Below are positions 1 to 8,013 of a stretch of 17,650 bases of DNA, piece after piece. The stretch is from an uncultured Fidelibacterota bacterium (GTDB lineage Bacteria > Fidelibacterota > Marinisomatia > Marinisomatales > UBA1611). Position 1 is the stretch's first letter; the number at the start of each line of letters is the position of its first letter. A program made the position numbers and the translations under genes. Location: assembly GCA_937893835.1 (NCBI GenBank), contig CALCSS010000152.1, positions 1 through 17,650 on the forward strand. The letters run 5' to 3'. A model generated the notes under the pieces. That model did not search any database and had not been told where the DNA came from. It saw only the letters and a program-made list of their open reading frames with translations.

Positions 1-764
1 TGACAGTGAGACCTGTCGATGATAGTATCTATGATGCGGCCGGAAACGAGGCCAGTACGTCTCAGAGCAATAATACAGCAACACTCAATGGTACTAATTA
101 TGTAATCGATTTCGATGGCACGAATGATCACGCCTATGTTGCCAACAGTAGTAATTTTGAGCCAGATGACTTTACCGTTCAGGCATGGGTCAATCTAGAT
201 GCATTTGAGAATGAGGATTATCTTGTCTACAGGCACAAGACCTGGTTCATCCGTTTAAGCGATTCAGGAACAAAGATAGAGGGAGGGGTCAGAGATGATA
301 ATGGTGACTGGTTGTATCCCACATCGACCACCACTCCCACTGCAGGAGGGGGTTGGTACCATGTCGTGCTTACGTTTGATGGTACCGGCAGTTCAACGGA
401 ATATGCAAGACTGTACGTTAATGGCAGCCTCCAGGATACTGAATCCAGCTCGAATCATGATCTAAATTCTCAGAGTGTCAAAGTTTCAATTGGTGCCAAG
501 ATCAATGCCAGCAATGACGTATCAAATTATTTCAATGGTCAGATCGATGACGTTGCCTTTTGGAGTGAGGTATTGACCGACAGTGAGGTAACCGCATTAT
601 ACAATTCGGGAACCCCTCTTGATGCTAGTTCAGACAGTGGGAACTACACCTCAAGCTCTGGCCTGGTTGCGTATTACAAATTTCAGCAGAACATAAACAG
701 TGAGACAGGGAGCCACAATGGAACCAATAGCGGTTCGAGCTATTCTCAGACAAATATTCCATAG
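1..764 (+). CDS. C-terminal part of a LamG-domain surface protein (5' end outside window)
   Basis: The reading frame (codons from position 3) is open to the left edge, so the gene begins upstream; the GTG at position 6 is only the first possible start codon inside the window. The first ~20 residues (VDDSIYDAAGNEAS) look like the end of an Ig/cadherin-like adhesin repeat. Residues from about YVIDFDGTNDHAYV to YYKFQQ form a concanavalin A-like LamG fold (Laminin_G_3 type): it has the FTVQAWV strand, the WYHVVLTFDG strand, the LYVNG turn and the final GQIDDVAFWSEVLTDSEV segment, all hallmark pieces. Such domains bind carbohydrate or mediate adhesion at the surface. No sorting signal is evident at the C-terminus, which ends in a Ser/Asn/Gly-rich tail. 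The gene is followed after 34 bp by the lipoprotein array that reuses LamG domains. Domain call firm; overall function unknown. Confidence 0.8.
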   Translation, partial: TVRPVDDSIYDAAGNEASTSQSNNTATLNGTNYVIDFDGTNDHAYVANSSNFEPDDFTVQAWVNLDAFENEDYLVYRHKTWFIRLSDSGTKIEGGVRDDNGDWLYPTSTTTPTAGGGWYHVVLTFDGTGSSTEYARLYVNGSLQDTESSSNHDLNSQSVKVSIGAKINASNDVSNYFNGQIDDVAFWSEVLTDSEVTALYNSGTPLDASSDSGNYTSSSGLVAYYKFQQNINSETGSHNGTNSGSSYSQTNIP

Positions 765-798
765 CTCCTGGTTTTATATAATTAGAAGAGACATTATC

Positions 799-2073
799 AT
801 GAAAATTTTCAATGTAAAATTTTGTTTGGTATTAGCGATCTCGCTCATTGTTTTACAATGTGAGGATATCGATAGTGAACAAAATGCGTCTAGTGATTGT
901 GGGATCGAGACCACCTACATCAAGGACCTAGATAACATCGACAGTTTGGGAAATGCCTCATGCACTGATCTAAAGATGGTGGACGACTGTAACTATGTTG
1001 CGGTTGGTAAGAGGACCTCCGTGCCTTGGGCGACCAAATTCAATGAATTGGGTGAAGAGATCTGGAGCAGGACCTTTGATGAGATCCCCATTCCTCAAGG
1101 AAATTATGGCACAGGACAGATCTATGCCACTGCCGTAGACCAGACAAGTGATGGTGGCTATGTGATATCCTGCGCTACAACGGTCAATCACCCGAGCTAC
1201 AATGCCACGGGACGCCTCATAAAGGTCGACTCTTTAGGAACAACAGAGTGGATCGTAAAATTCCCAGGCACCAGAGCTCACCACGGGAGGGATGTCATAG
1301 AGACCATGGAAGGGGATTATCTGGTGGTTGGCGGTTGGTTTACTAGGCGTGCCGTTACCAATGAGCAATCTGCGTTCATGGCCAGGTACGATGTGGACGG
1401 CAATCTCATCTGGATAGAGCGCTTTGGGGGTGAATGCGATGAGGATGAATTCTATTCTGTCATACAAAAACCAGATGGAGGGTTCATAGCGGTGGGAAGA
1501 TTTGAGCATGAGAGCAAAGATTATAACTGTGACTTTTATGGGTATACAGATCTGTGGTTCGTTAGCACCGACAGCGAGGGTCAAGTGCTTGAGGAGACCA
1601 AGACCGGAGAGTCTTACTGGGAATCTGCATTTGACATCATCGACCTGGGCGATGGGACCTACGGACTGGCAGGAAGAAAAAGACACCAGCGTCAAAAGCC
1701 TGTCAACGCATGGTATCTGAGGATGGATGGTTCTGGCAATGTGATATCAGAGTGGAATGAACCCGATTATGTGAACCATTCTCTGAGAGGAGATCAACTT
1801 AATGATCTTATCCTATCAGAAGATGGTAGCACCGTCATCGCTTTGGGCTCAAGATATGACCTGCCAACTTCCAACATCAACCAATATCTATGGGCATTCA
1901 ATGCGAGCACGAGTGATGAGCTATGGAGCACCAATTATGACGAAAATGGTAGAGGCTCTACCAGTGGCATATCCAATGCCCATGATGGTGGGCTCATATT
2001 CTTTGGGTACAAGGACAATGGTAGAATAAAAATTTTTAAAACGGATGAAAATGGAGTGGTCATGCTTTACTAG
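799..2073 (+). CDS. Lipoprotein with sevenfold propeller-like repeats
   Basis: A 424-residue protein. An in-frame ATG exists at 700, but it lies inside the upstream gene; the ATG at 799 is preceded by AGAAGAG about 9 bp away and opens directly into a signal peptide, so 799 is preferred. The N-terminus (MKIFNVKFCLVLAISLIVLQC) has a lipobox-like end with Cys22, though Gln at -1 is unusual for signal peptidase II. The rest is about seven units of roughly 45-60 residues with the pattern DGGY-hhVGG ... hhKhD..G...W (examples: TSDGGYVISC, EGDYLVVGG, PDGGFIAVG, IKVDSLGTTEW, ARYDVDGNLIW). This pattern is known from Bacteroidota and Marinimicrobia proteins and predicts a seven-bladed beta-propeller. 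Unlike the next three genes it lacks the CGCTD Cys module, having only a few cysteines near residues 34-63. Likely periplasmic or surface-anchored; ligand unknown. Confidence 0.85.
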   Translation: MKIFNVKFCLVLAISLIVLQCEDIDSEQNASSDCGIETTYIKDLDNIDSLGNASCTDLKMVDDCNYVAVGKRTSVPWATKFNELGEEIWSRTFDEIPIPQGNYGTGQIYATAVDQTSDGGYVISCATTVNHPSYNATGRLIKVDSLGTTEWIVKFPGTRAHHGRDVIETMEGDYLVVGGWFTRRAVTNEQSAFMARYDVDGNLIWIERFGGECDEDEFYSVIQKPDGGFIAVGRFEHESKDYNCDFYGYTDLWFVSTDSEGQVLEETKTGESYWESAFDIIDLGDGTYGLAGRKRHQRQKPVNAWYLRMDGSGNVISEWNEPDYVNHSLRGDQLNDLILSEDGSTVIALGSRYDLPTSNINQYLWAFNASTSDELWSTNYDENGRGSTSGISNAHDGGLIFFGYKDNGRIKIFKTDENGVVMLY

Positions 2074-2099
2074 CATGGAATTCAGGAACCAAGAAAAAC

Positions 2100-2142
2100 A
2101 TGACCAATAACCTTTTTACAATTTGTATTTGCCTTTGGTCAT
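2100..2142. repeat. 8-bp inverted repeat in the 102-bp gap between lipoprotein genes
   Basis: ATGACCAA (2100-2107) and TTGGTCAT (2135-2142) are perfect inverted copies separated by 27 bp of T-rich sequence. The gap 2074-2175 holds no gene. The arms could be an operator for a dimeric regulator or a weak long-loop hairpin; there is no following T-run, so it does not look like an intrinsic terminator. The AT-rich stretch just after it (TCATAATAATTTTAATTG) could supply a promoter -10 region for the gene at 2176, but I see no convincing -35 or Bacteroidota TTTG/TAnnTTTG pair. Confidence 0.35.
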
Positions 2143-2175
2143 AATAATTTTAATTGCGATAAAGCTGAGATACTC

Positions 2176-3549
2176 ATGAGAATTAAATCAATATCATCTG
2201 TCATGCTATTACTTTTCTTGTCCTGTGAGGAACAAGAGGTAGAGGACTGTGCGGGTGTATTAGGTGGTGACGCGGTATGTGGTTGTACGGACAGTCAGGC
2301 AACAAACTACGATAGTACGGCCACCTTCGATGATGAGAGCTGCGAGTATGAAGGCAGTCTGGACTGTGCGGGCATCCTCAACGGAAATACCGTTTGTGGC
2401 TGCATGGATGATTCCGCGATCAATTATGATCCATTGGCAACCTTTGATGATGGAAGCTGTCAGTACTATACGGGTGAGTTGAACGTTGTATGGTCAAGAT
2501 CTTTTACTGACATAGCCGGTGAGATGTGGTCCATCAGACCTGTATCGGATGGTGGTTTCATCATGTCACTTGGAAATGCAGGTGACTGCGTTGGTTACGC
2601 ATGTGAATATTATGGTCAATTGATCAGACTGGATGCGAACGGGGAGATCATTTGGCACAACATGTACGAAGAGTCCACGGGGATATACAATGCCAGAGAG
2701 ACCGCCGATGGTGGTTTCATTGCCGCAGGCTATTATGAGTGTGTCACGTCCATGGACTGTTACCCTGACATGTACATCATGAAGACAGACTCAGAGGGTA
2801 ATTTAGAGTGGTCTCAATTGGTAGCATCTGGTGACAATAATAATGACTGGGCCAGGGACGCCATCCAGACCCAGGACGGGAATTATGTCGTCACCGGAAC
2901 CTGGAACGATGATGGCTGGAACAGTAAGGCTGCACTGAGAAAATACGATACGAATGGTGATCTGATGTGGGCGTATAACTACAGCAGCTCCACGGCAAAC
3001 GAGGCCTATGAGGTCATTGAGACGGATGAGGGAGACCTGGTGTTTGCCGGATATTCAGGGACTCAGCACGGGGCCTATAAATTCTTCATGGTGAAGACGG
3101 ACGCAGACGGGAACCAGATATGGAAAAAGGCAAATAATTCCGTTGGCGATGCGACACTCTATGCTCTATGCAAGTCTCCCAACGGGGAGTATGTGGCTGC
3201 AGGGTTTTGCAATAGCTGGAGAAGCAATTTGATCGTGAAGAGAAATCCAAACAATGGTAACAATATCTGGAACGAGTGCATCATCGGTGAGGTGAGTGTC
3301 GGAGGGGTCTATGACATGACCCCGGCAGCTGGTGGGGGATACTATATCATTGATGAGCGCAGCTCTCTCACCAAACTGGATGAAGACGGTCAGGTGATAT
3401 TCACGGAACAGGTCCAGGGTAACTTGTCTGTCATTGAATTGGATAACGGCGATATTGTTGTTGGAGGAGGTAATGCATTTCTAGATGGAGGCTACGGAGG
3501 GTCTGCGACCATTACCCGACTGTCCTTCTCAAATGATACTGGTCATTAA
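2176..3549 (+). CDS. Lipoprotein: two CGCTD Cys modules plus sevenfold propeller repeats
   Basis: A 457-residue protein starting at ATG 2176 after only a weak SD (CTGAGA). The signal peptide MRIKSISSVMLLLFLSC ends in a good lipobox (LFLS|C17). Residues 24-56 and 63-95 are two tandem copies of a Cys module, DCAG(V/I)L.G...VCGC.D...NYD..ATFDD.SC, each with four Cys and acidic residues suggesting a small disulfide or calcium-stabilised unit. From residue ~103 come seven repeats of the DGG(F/Y)hhhG ... hhK.D..G...W type (SDGGFIMSLG, ADGGFIAAGY, QDGNYVVTGT and so on). The first strand (NVVWSRSF) lacks a preceding blade and the seventh blade lacks its Trp strand, which is what a circularly closed ('Velcro') propeller would show. 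Probably anchored in the outer membrane; substrate unknown. The stop is 13 bp before the next ATG. Confidence 0.87.
   Translation: MRIKSISSVMLLLFLSCEEQEVEDCAGVLGGDAVCGCTDSQATNYDSTATFDDESCEYEGSLDCAGILNGNTVCGCMDDSAINYDPLATFDDGSCQYYTGELNVVWSRSFTDIAGEMWSIRPVSDGGFIMSLGNAGDCVGYACEYYGQLIRLDANGEIIWHNMYEESTGIYNARETADGGFIAAGYYECVTSMDCYPDMYIMKTDSEGNLEWSQLVASGDNNNDWARDAIQTQDGNYVVTGTWNDDGWNSKAALRKYDTNGDLMWAYNYSSSTANEAYEVIETDEGDLVFAGYSGTQHGAYKFFMVKTDADGNQIWKKANNSVGDATLYALCKSPNGEYVAAGFCNSWRSNLIVKRNPNNGNNIWNECIIGEVSVGGVYDMTPAAGGGYYIIDERSSLTKLDEDGQVIFTEQVQGNLSVIELDNGDIVVGGGNAFLDGGYGGSATITRLSFSNDTGH
2245..2460 (+). repeat. Tandem CGCTD-type Cys modules (2 copies)
   Basis: Two 99-bp coding repeats (2245-2343 and 2362-2460, period 117 bp) encode the Cys modules of the lipoprotein starting at 2176. 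Related single modules lie in the next two genes, near 3647-3745 and 5845-5943 (full form), and near 4400-4475 and 6593-6669 (shorter CDECGC form), giving six copies in the window. The protein motif is conserved better than the DNA. Confidence 0.75.
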
Positions 3550-3562
3550 AGAAAACGATACC

Positions 3563-5761
3563 ATGAATACAAATAAATTATTATTGATCATGCTTTTCAT
3601 GTTTTTTGCTTGTACAAAGGATGAAGCATCTTCGCCTGAGCCTGAGGACTGTGTAGGAAATTCAGGCGGCAACGCAGTCTGTGGCTGCACCGATAGCACG
3701 GCATACAACTACGACAGCAATGCCACCCACGATGATGGCAGCTGCCAGACATTTTTAGATAATGGTGATTATTACCTGACCTTCAACGGCTCCAACTCCA
3801 CTGTGGATCTCGGTGACATGATCGATCAGGGCCCATACACCAAAGCAGCATGGGTCAAGCGAAACTACGGCTACGGGGTCAAGAACAATATCATCAGCGG
3901 AAACAAGGGGCACGCACTCTACGCACCCTTTGGCCAGGGGGCTAGGCTGTCCTCGGGACATAATGGAAATTATCATGCTGTTCAAGACCCTGACTCACTT
4001 CCAGAGGCTGTCTGGACATTCGTCGCCGTCACCTATGACCCTGACGTCGCATCTGGGACGATGACACTCTATACTAGTGGGGTGCAGGTGGATCAGGCCA
4101 CAGGAATCGAGCCCCCTGAGGATCATGGAAAAACATATATCGGAAAGTTTGCAAATGCAAATATATGGTACGGTTCCATTGACGAGGCTGCCATCTGGGA
4201 CAAGGCCCTGAGTGGCGCTGAGATCAGTGAACTGTCCGGTGAGCAAACAGACATGAATGCAAATGTGGATAGAGGAAGCTATGCATCATCAGACGATCTG
4301 GCCGGTTACTGGAAACTCAATGAGGGAGAGGGTGCTCTCGTAACCGATGCCAGTGGCAATGGGAATCTTGGTACCATGAATTTTGCGCATTGGAATACGT
4401 GTGATGAGTGTGGCTGTACGGACGAGACCGCGTGTAACTATGATCCCTCTGCCACCACTGATAATCGTACCTGCGAGTATGTTGAGGATGCGTGTGCCTC
4501 CTGTGTTGATGGTGAGGTATGGGGCAACGATCATGACATGGATGGCATTTGTGATGATGAGGATGACGACGACGACAATGACAATGTCACCGATGACGAG
4601 GACTCGGACCCGTTTGACAATACGGTCTGCTCTGACAGTGACAATGATGGGTGTGACGATTGCTCCTCGGGCAGACTCAATCCCTATGATGATGGCCCAG
4701 ACGATGACGGGGACGGCATATGTAACTCCTTTATCATTCCCGGGAGGAGCGTTTACATTGTCGGAGATTCATACGATGACCAGGGGAACTATACCGCCTG
4801 TTACTGGGTGGATGGCACCAGAGTAGAACTCCCAGGTGGTGCCTGGGCAACGGACATCGTTGTGGTAGATGGCACTGTATATGCCTGTGGAACAGGAGAA
4901 TCTTCTGATGCGTGTTACTGGGTAGACCAGACACGCTACGACCTTCCTGGAAATTGGGGAGAGGCCGAGGCGATCACTGTACATGATGGTGATGTCTATG
5001 TCGCAGGCTGGTTTGACAATGGTTCCTGCTACTGGAAGAATGGTCAGAAGATCAATCTGACCACAAACAGGGACTCACAGGCCTTTGCGATCGGTGTAAA
5101 AGATAATGGTGATGTCTTCGTGGGTGGATACGCCACAAACAATCACCACGTCTATGTTCCTTGCTACTGGAAGAATGGGTCCAAGACAACTCTGAGTTCA
5201 GCTGAGGATGGAGAGGTCAATGACCTGACATTCATGGACGGGAATGTGAGATATTTTGCCGGTTATACGACCGTACTCAATAACATGACTGGCTATCCTC
5301 CAAGGGCCTGTTATTGGCGAAACTCTAGGAGGACAGACCTTCCACAACGCGGTAATTGGTCATCAACTGGTTTATATGGAACAAAAGCGTGGGGGATCAC
5401 GATCGATGGGAGTGATGTTTATATCGCAGGTTCCTCAGACTATATGGAAGACATGGGTGATTCATTGAACACGGGCGGGACCTACCCTGAATATTGGAAA
5501 AATGATAGCAAAAAATATTTACCGGGTGGACCTCCCACAGATTTCGGGACAGGCGAGGCACGGGACATTCGAGTGGCAGATGGGTATGTTGTCGTTGTTG
5601 GGATTGCGACCAGAGACCCTGATTATAATGAAAGCTATACGACCGCCTGCTACTGGATCAATGGCGAGTTACACTATCTCGTGAGCCAGTATGACGTACC
5701 AGAGGAACTTGGCCTTGATGATTGGGAGCACAGTATTGCCAGAGGTGTTCACATAGAATGA
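3563..5761 (+). CDS. Multidomain lipoprotein: Cys module, LamG, acidic linker, CYW-type propeller
   Basis: A 732-residue protein from ATG 3563; an in-frame ATG at 3485 lies inside the upstream gene and would bury the signal peptide. MNTNKLLLIMLFMFFAC gives lipobox FFA|C17. Domains: a CGCTD module (residues 29-61); a LamG domain (~66-277, with KAAWVKR, WTFVAVTYD, LYTSG, GSIDEAAIWDKAL); a second Cys module (280-314); an acidic Asp-rich linker (~322-387) resembling thrombospondin type 3 or EF-hand-like calcium repeats; and a C-terminal sevenfold repeat (397-708). Each unit of that repeat carries a hydrophobic VYVAG strand followed by (C/E)YW(K/V/R/I)(N/D) and a turn; the YW pairs sit at residues 414, 452, 490, 535, 584, 644 and 697. 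This predicts a seven-bladed propeller unlike the neighbours' type. The stop overlaps the next start (ATGA). Ligand unknown; LamG suggests glycan binding. Confidence 0.87.
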   Translation: MNTNKLLLIMLFMFFACTKDEASSPEPEDCVGNSGGNAVCGCTDSTAYNYDSNATHDDGSCQTFLDNGDYYLTFNGSNSTVDLGDMIDQGPYTKAAWVKRNYGYGVKNNIISGNKGHALYAPFGQGARLSSGHNGNYHAVQDPDSLPEAVWTFVAVTYDPDVASGTMTLYTSGVQVDQATGIEPPEDHGKTYIGKFANANIWYGSIDEAAIWDKALSGAEISELSGEQTDMNANVDRGSYASSDDLAGYWKLNEGEGALVTDASGNGNLGTMNFAHWNTCDECGCTDETACNYDPSATTDNRTCEYVEDACASCVDGEVWGNDHDMDGICDDEDDDDDNDNVTDDEDSDPFDNTVCSDSDNDGCDDCSSGRLNPYDDGPDDDGDGICNSFIIPGRSVYIVGDSYDDQGNYTACYWVDGTRVELPGGAWATDIVVVDGTVYACGTGESSDACYWVDQTRYDLPGNWGEAEAITVHDGDVYVAGWFDNGSCYWKNGQKINLTTNRDSQAFAIGVKDNGDVFVGGYATNNHHVYVPCYWKNGSKTTLSSAEDGEVNDLTFMDGNVRYFAGYTTVLNNMTGYPPRACYWRNSRRTDLPQRGNWSSTGLYGTKAWGITIDGSDVYIAGSSDYMEDMGDSLNTGGTYPEYWKNDSKKYLPGGPPTDFGTGEARDIRVADGYVVVVGIATRDPDYNESYTTACYWINGELHYLVSQYDVPEELGLDDWEHSIARGVHIE
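4526..4723 (+). repeat. Asp-rich calcium-type linker (thrombospondin-3-like), GAT/GAC-rich DNA
   Basis: Within the lipoprotein starting at 3563, the coding strand is a run of GAT/GAC codons giving a low-complexity stretch with spaced Cys (DMDGICDDEDDD, DSDNDGCDDC, DDDGDGICN). The D.D.DG.C.D pattern matches thrombospondin type 3 calcium-binding repeats. It links the N-terminal LamG part to the C-terminal propeller. A homologous stretch is at about 6721-6918 in the next gene. The same DNA generates long spurious open frames on both strands. Confidence 0.7.
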
Positions 5762-8007
5762 CCATGGTGAACAGGATATGTTTTTTTACATTCTTATCCA
5801 TCACTCTTTACGTCAGTTGTAGTGACCCAGACCTTGATCCCGAGGACTGTGCTGGGATCACGAATGGATCATCGATCTGCGGCTGCACTGACAGTACCGC
5901 ATTCAACTACAACAGCAACGCGACCCATGACGATGGCAGCTGCGAAGATCACCTGGACAATGGGGATTATTTTCTCTATTTCAATGGACCAGAGGCATTT
6001 GTCGACCTCGGTCATATCATGTCTCAAGGCTCCTATACAAAGGCCGCATGGGTGAGAAGGTCGATTGGCGCTGGCAGCTCAAATAACATCCTCTCTGGCA
6101 ATGCAGGCCATGCCTTTTGGGCACCTGAAAACCAGGGTGCACAATTATCTGCTGGACATAATGGGAATTACAGCTCCGTACAAGACCCAGACCCACTGCA
6201 AGAGAATGTCTGGACCTTTGTGGCGGTCACTTTTGATAGTGCACTAGGAAAATTGACACTCTACACCAATGGGGCTCAGGTGGATCAGGCCACGGGCATC
6301 GAACCTCCAAGCGAGAGCAGCTCAACCTACATCTCAAGATTTGCAAGCGGATACGGCTGGAATGGTTCCATCGATGAGGTTGCCATCTGGACCAAGGCCC
6401 TAGGCACCTTTGAGATCGCTGAATTGGCGGAGGACACCAGTGACATGGATGCGATGGTGGATCGTGCGAATTACGTATCATCAGGTGATCTTACAGGTTA
6501 TTGGAAGATGAATGAGGGGGAAGGAAACCTCTTGTCTGATGCCAGTGGAAATGGGAACACCGGTTCAATATACCTTGCAACCTGGAACACATGTGATGAA
6601 TGTGGCTGTATGGATGAGAGTGCATGCAACTATGACCCCTCTGCCACCATTGACAATCGCAGCTGTGAATATGTAGAGGGAGCATGTGATGCCTGCGTTG
6701 ATGGCCAGATCATGGTCCTTGACAATGACCTAGATGGTATGTGCGATGATGAGGATGAGGACGACGACAATGACAACGTACCGGACGAAGAAGACAGCGA
6801 CCCATTTAATAACAGGATCTGCTCTGATACGGATGGTGATGGGTGTGATGATTGTTCATCTGGTGTCTTTGACACATCAAACGATGGACCTGACGATAAC
6901 AATGATGGGATCTGTAATCAGTGTGGGAGTACCGACACGACCTTTTCAACTGTATTGCCGGGAACAGCCGGCTATGACATCATAAGGTCCACTGGCTGTA
7001 GCTATGTGGTCTCTGGATCCACCGGAAAGACCATCCTGATGAAGATAGATGAGTTTGGAAATGAGATCTGGAGCGGAACCTATGGAGGAATAAGTGGTAG
7101 CCACTGGGGTAATTCTGTGAACCAAACAACTGATGGGGGCTATATCATTGGAGCGGCTCAAAACACCATCATTAAAACAGATTCACTAGGTGTGGAAGAG
7201 TGGCATAAAAAGCTTTCCTATTCACAGCAACATTATGTCGAAGATGTGATACAAACTTCTGATGGTGACTACATCGTCGTTGGAGGAGTAGGGGGCGATC
7301 CACTTGGAGGACATGCTATCAAGGGAAAAGCATTCATACTACGGATGTCTGAGGGTGGAGGTGTGCAATGGATAAAACGTTATGGGATAAGTGATACACC
7401 GCAGAATAGTTTTTGGGGTGTTGTGGAGGCTGATGACGGTGGCTTTGCTCTGGCCGGAGAGAAATTACAGGATAGAAATTTTGAGTTCTATGATCATTTC
7501 TGGGTGATGAAGACAGATGCGAATGGTGATGAGGAATGGTCCATTGAATCAGGGGGGAATCTGTGGGACGAGGCTAAAGACATTGTAAAATTATCAGATG
7601 GTAGTTACATAGTGACCGGAAAAACATCTTTGTCATCTAGTAATCTGAACATGAGAGTAATGCGAGTATCTTCCAGTGGTCAAATATTGTGGCAAAACAA
7701 TGATGGAGGAGGCAACTATGAGACAGGTACCTCAATTACACTATCCCAAAATGAAGAGATGGTTGCCATAGTTGGCTATACTAGAACTAGTTCTGGTAGC
7801 CCTTTTAAATACAGAATATGGGGCGTTGATGCAGCTTCTGGGCAAATAATGTGGAGTAAGATACATGGTGGTAACCAGGAGGACAAGGCCCTTGGCGTGG
7901 TCGAATCTTATGATGGCGGATTCAACGTGGTTGGTAGTTCTTATTCCCATGGAAGTGACCGTGTGAATTGGATGGTAAAGACGGACCCCTTGGGGAATGT
8001 GGACTGA
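5758..8007 (+). CDS. Multidomain lipoprotein: Cys module, LamG, acidic linker, W-type propeller
   Basis: A 749-residue protein. The start at 5758 overlaps the preceding stop as ATGA, with AGAGGTG about 10 bp upstream; a second ATG at 5764 is possible. The signal peptide ends LYVS|C21. Residues 28-387 parallel the preceding protein domain by domain: Cys module (30-62), LamG (67-278), second Cys module (279-313), acidic linker (~322-387), with short stretches identical at DNA level (CAGGTGGATCAGGCCAC at 4085 and 6277). After DGICN the similarity stops. The C-terminal ~350 residues are instead seven repeats like those of the lipoproteins at 799 and 2176 (hhKhD..G...W, e.g. MKIDEFGNEIW, IKTDSLGVEEW, MKTDANGDEEW), ending MVKTDPLGNVD. 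It is thus a hybrid of the two architectures. Probably a surface-anchored binding protein, translationally coupled to its neighbour; ligand unknown. Confidence 0.87.
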   Translation: MTMVNRICFFTFLSITLYVSCSDPDLDPEDCAGITNGSSICGCTDSTAFNYNSNATHDDGSCEDHLDNGDYFLYFNGPEAFVDLGHIMSQGSYTKAAWVRRSIGAGSSNNILSGNAGHAFWAPENQGAQLSAGHNGNYSSVQDPDPLQENVWTFVAVTFDSALGKLTLYTNGAQVDQATGIEPPSESSSTYISRFASGYGWNGSIDEVAIWTKALGTFEIAELAEDTSDMDAMVDRANYVSSGDLTGYWKMNEGEGNLLSDASGNGNTGSIYLATWNTCDECGCMDESACNYDPSATIDNRSCEYVEGACDACVDGQIMVLDNDLDGMCDDEDEDDDNDNVPDEEDSDPFNNRICSDTDGDGCDDCSSGVFDTSNDGPDDNNDGICNQCGSTDTTFSTVLPGTAGYDIIRSTGCSYVVSGSTGKTILMKIDEFGNEIWSGTYGGISGSHWGNSVNQTTDGGYIIGAAQNTIIKTDSLGVEEWHKKLSYSQQHYVEDVIQTSDGDYIVVGGVGGDPLGGHAIKGKAFILRMSEGGGVQWIKRYGISDTPQNSFWGVVEADDGGFALAGEKLQDRNFEFYDHFWVMKTDANGDEEWSIESGGNLWDEAKDIVKLSDGSYIVTGKTSLSSSNLNMRVMRVSSSGQILWQNNDGGGNYETGTSITLSQNEEMVAIVGYTRTSSGSPFKYRIWGVDAASGQIMWSKIHGGNQEDKALGVVESYDGGFNVVGSSYSHGSDRVNWMVKTDPLGNVD

Positions 8008-8013
8008 TCAGCG

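Noticed and set aside
1234..1695. 153-codon minus-strand ORF
   Set aside because: It lies fully antisense to the well-supported repeat lipoprotein at 799 and shows no domain or RBS.
4383..4826. 147-codon plus-strand ORF, Met/Arg-rich
   Set aside because: It is an off-frame reading of the GAT/GAC-rich acidic linker and Cys module of the lipoprotein at 3563; composition is implausible and there is no RBS.
2245..6669. Repeated Cys-module DNA as a possible CRISPR or mobile repeat
   Set aside because: The repeats are in-frame protein modules with diverged DNA and no regular spacers or terminal inverted repeats.
6630..6902. 90-codon minus-strand ORF with a poly-Ser stretch
   Set aside because: It is the antisense of the Asp-rich linker in the gene at 5758 (GAT/GAC read as ATC/GTC/TCA-type codons); an artefact of base composition.
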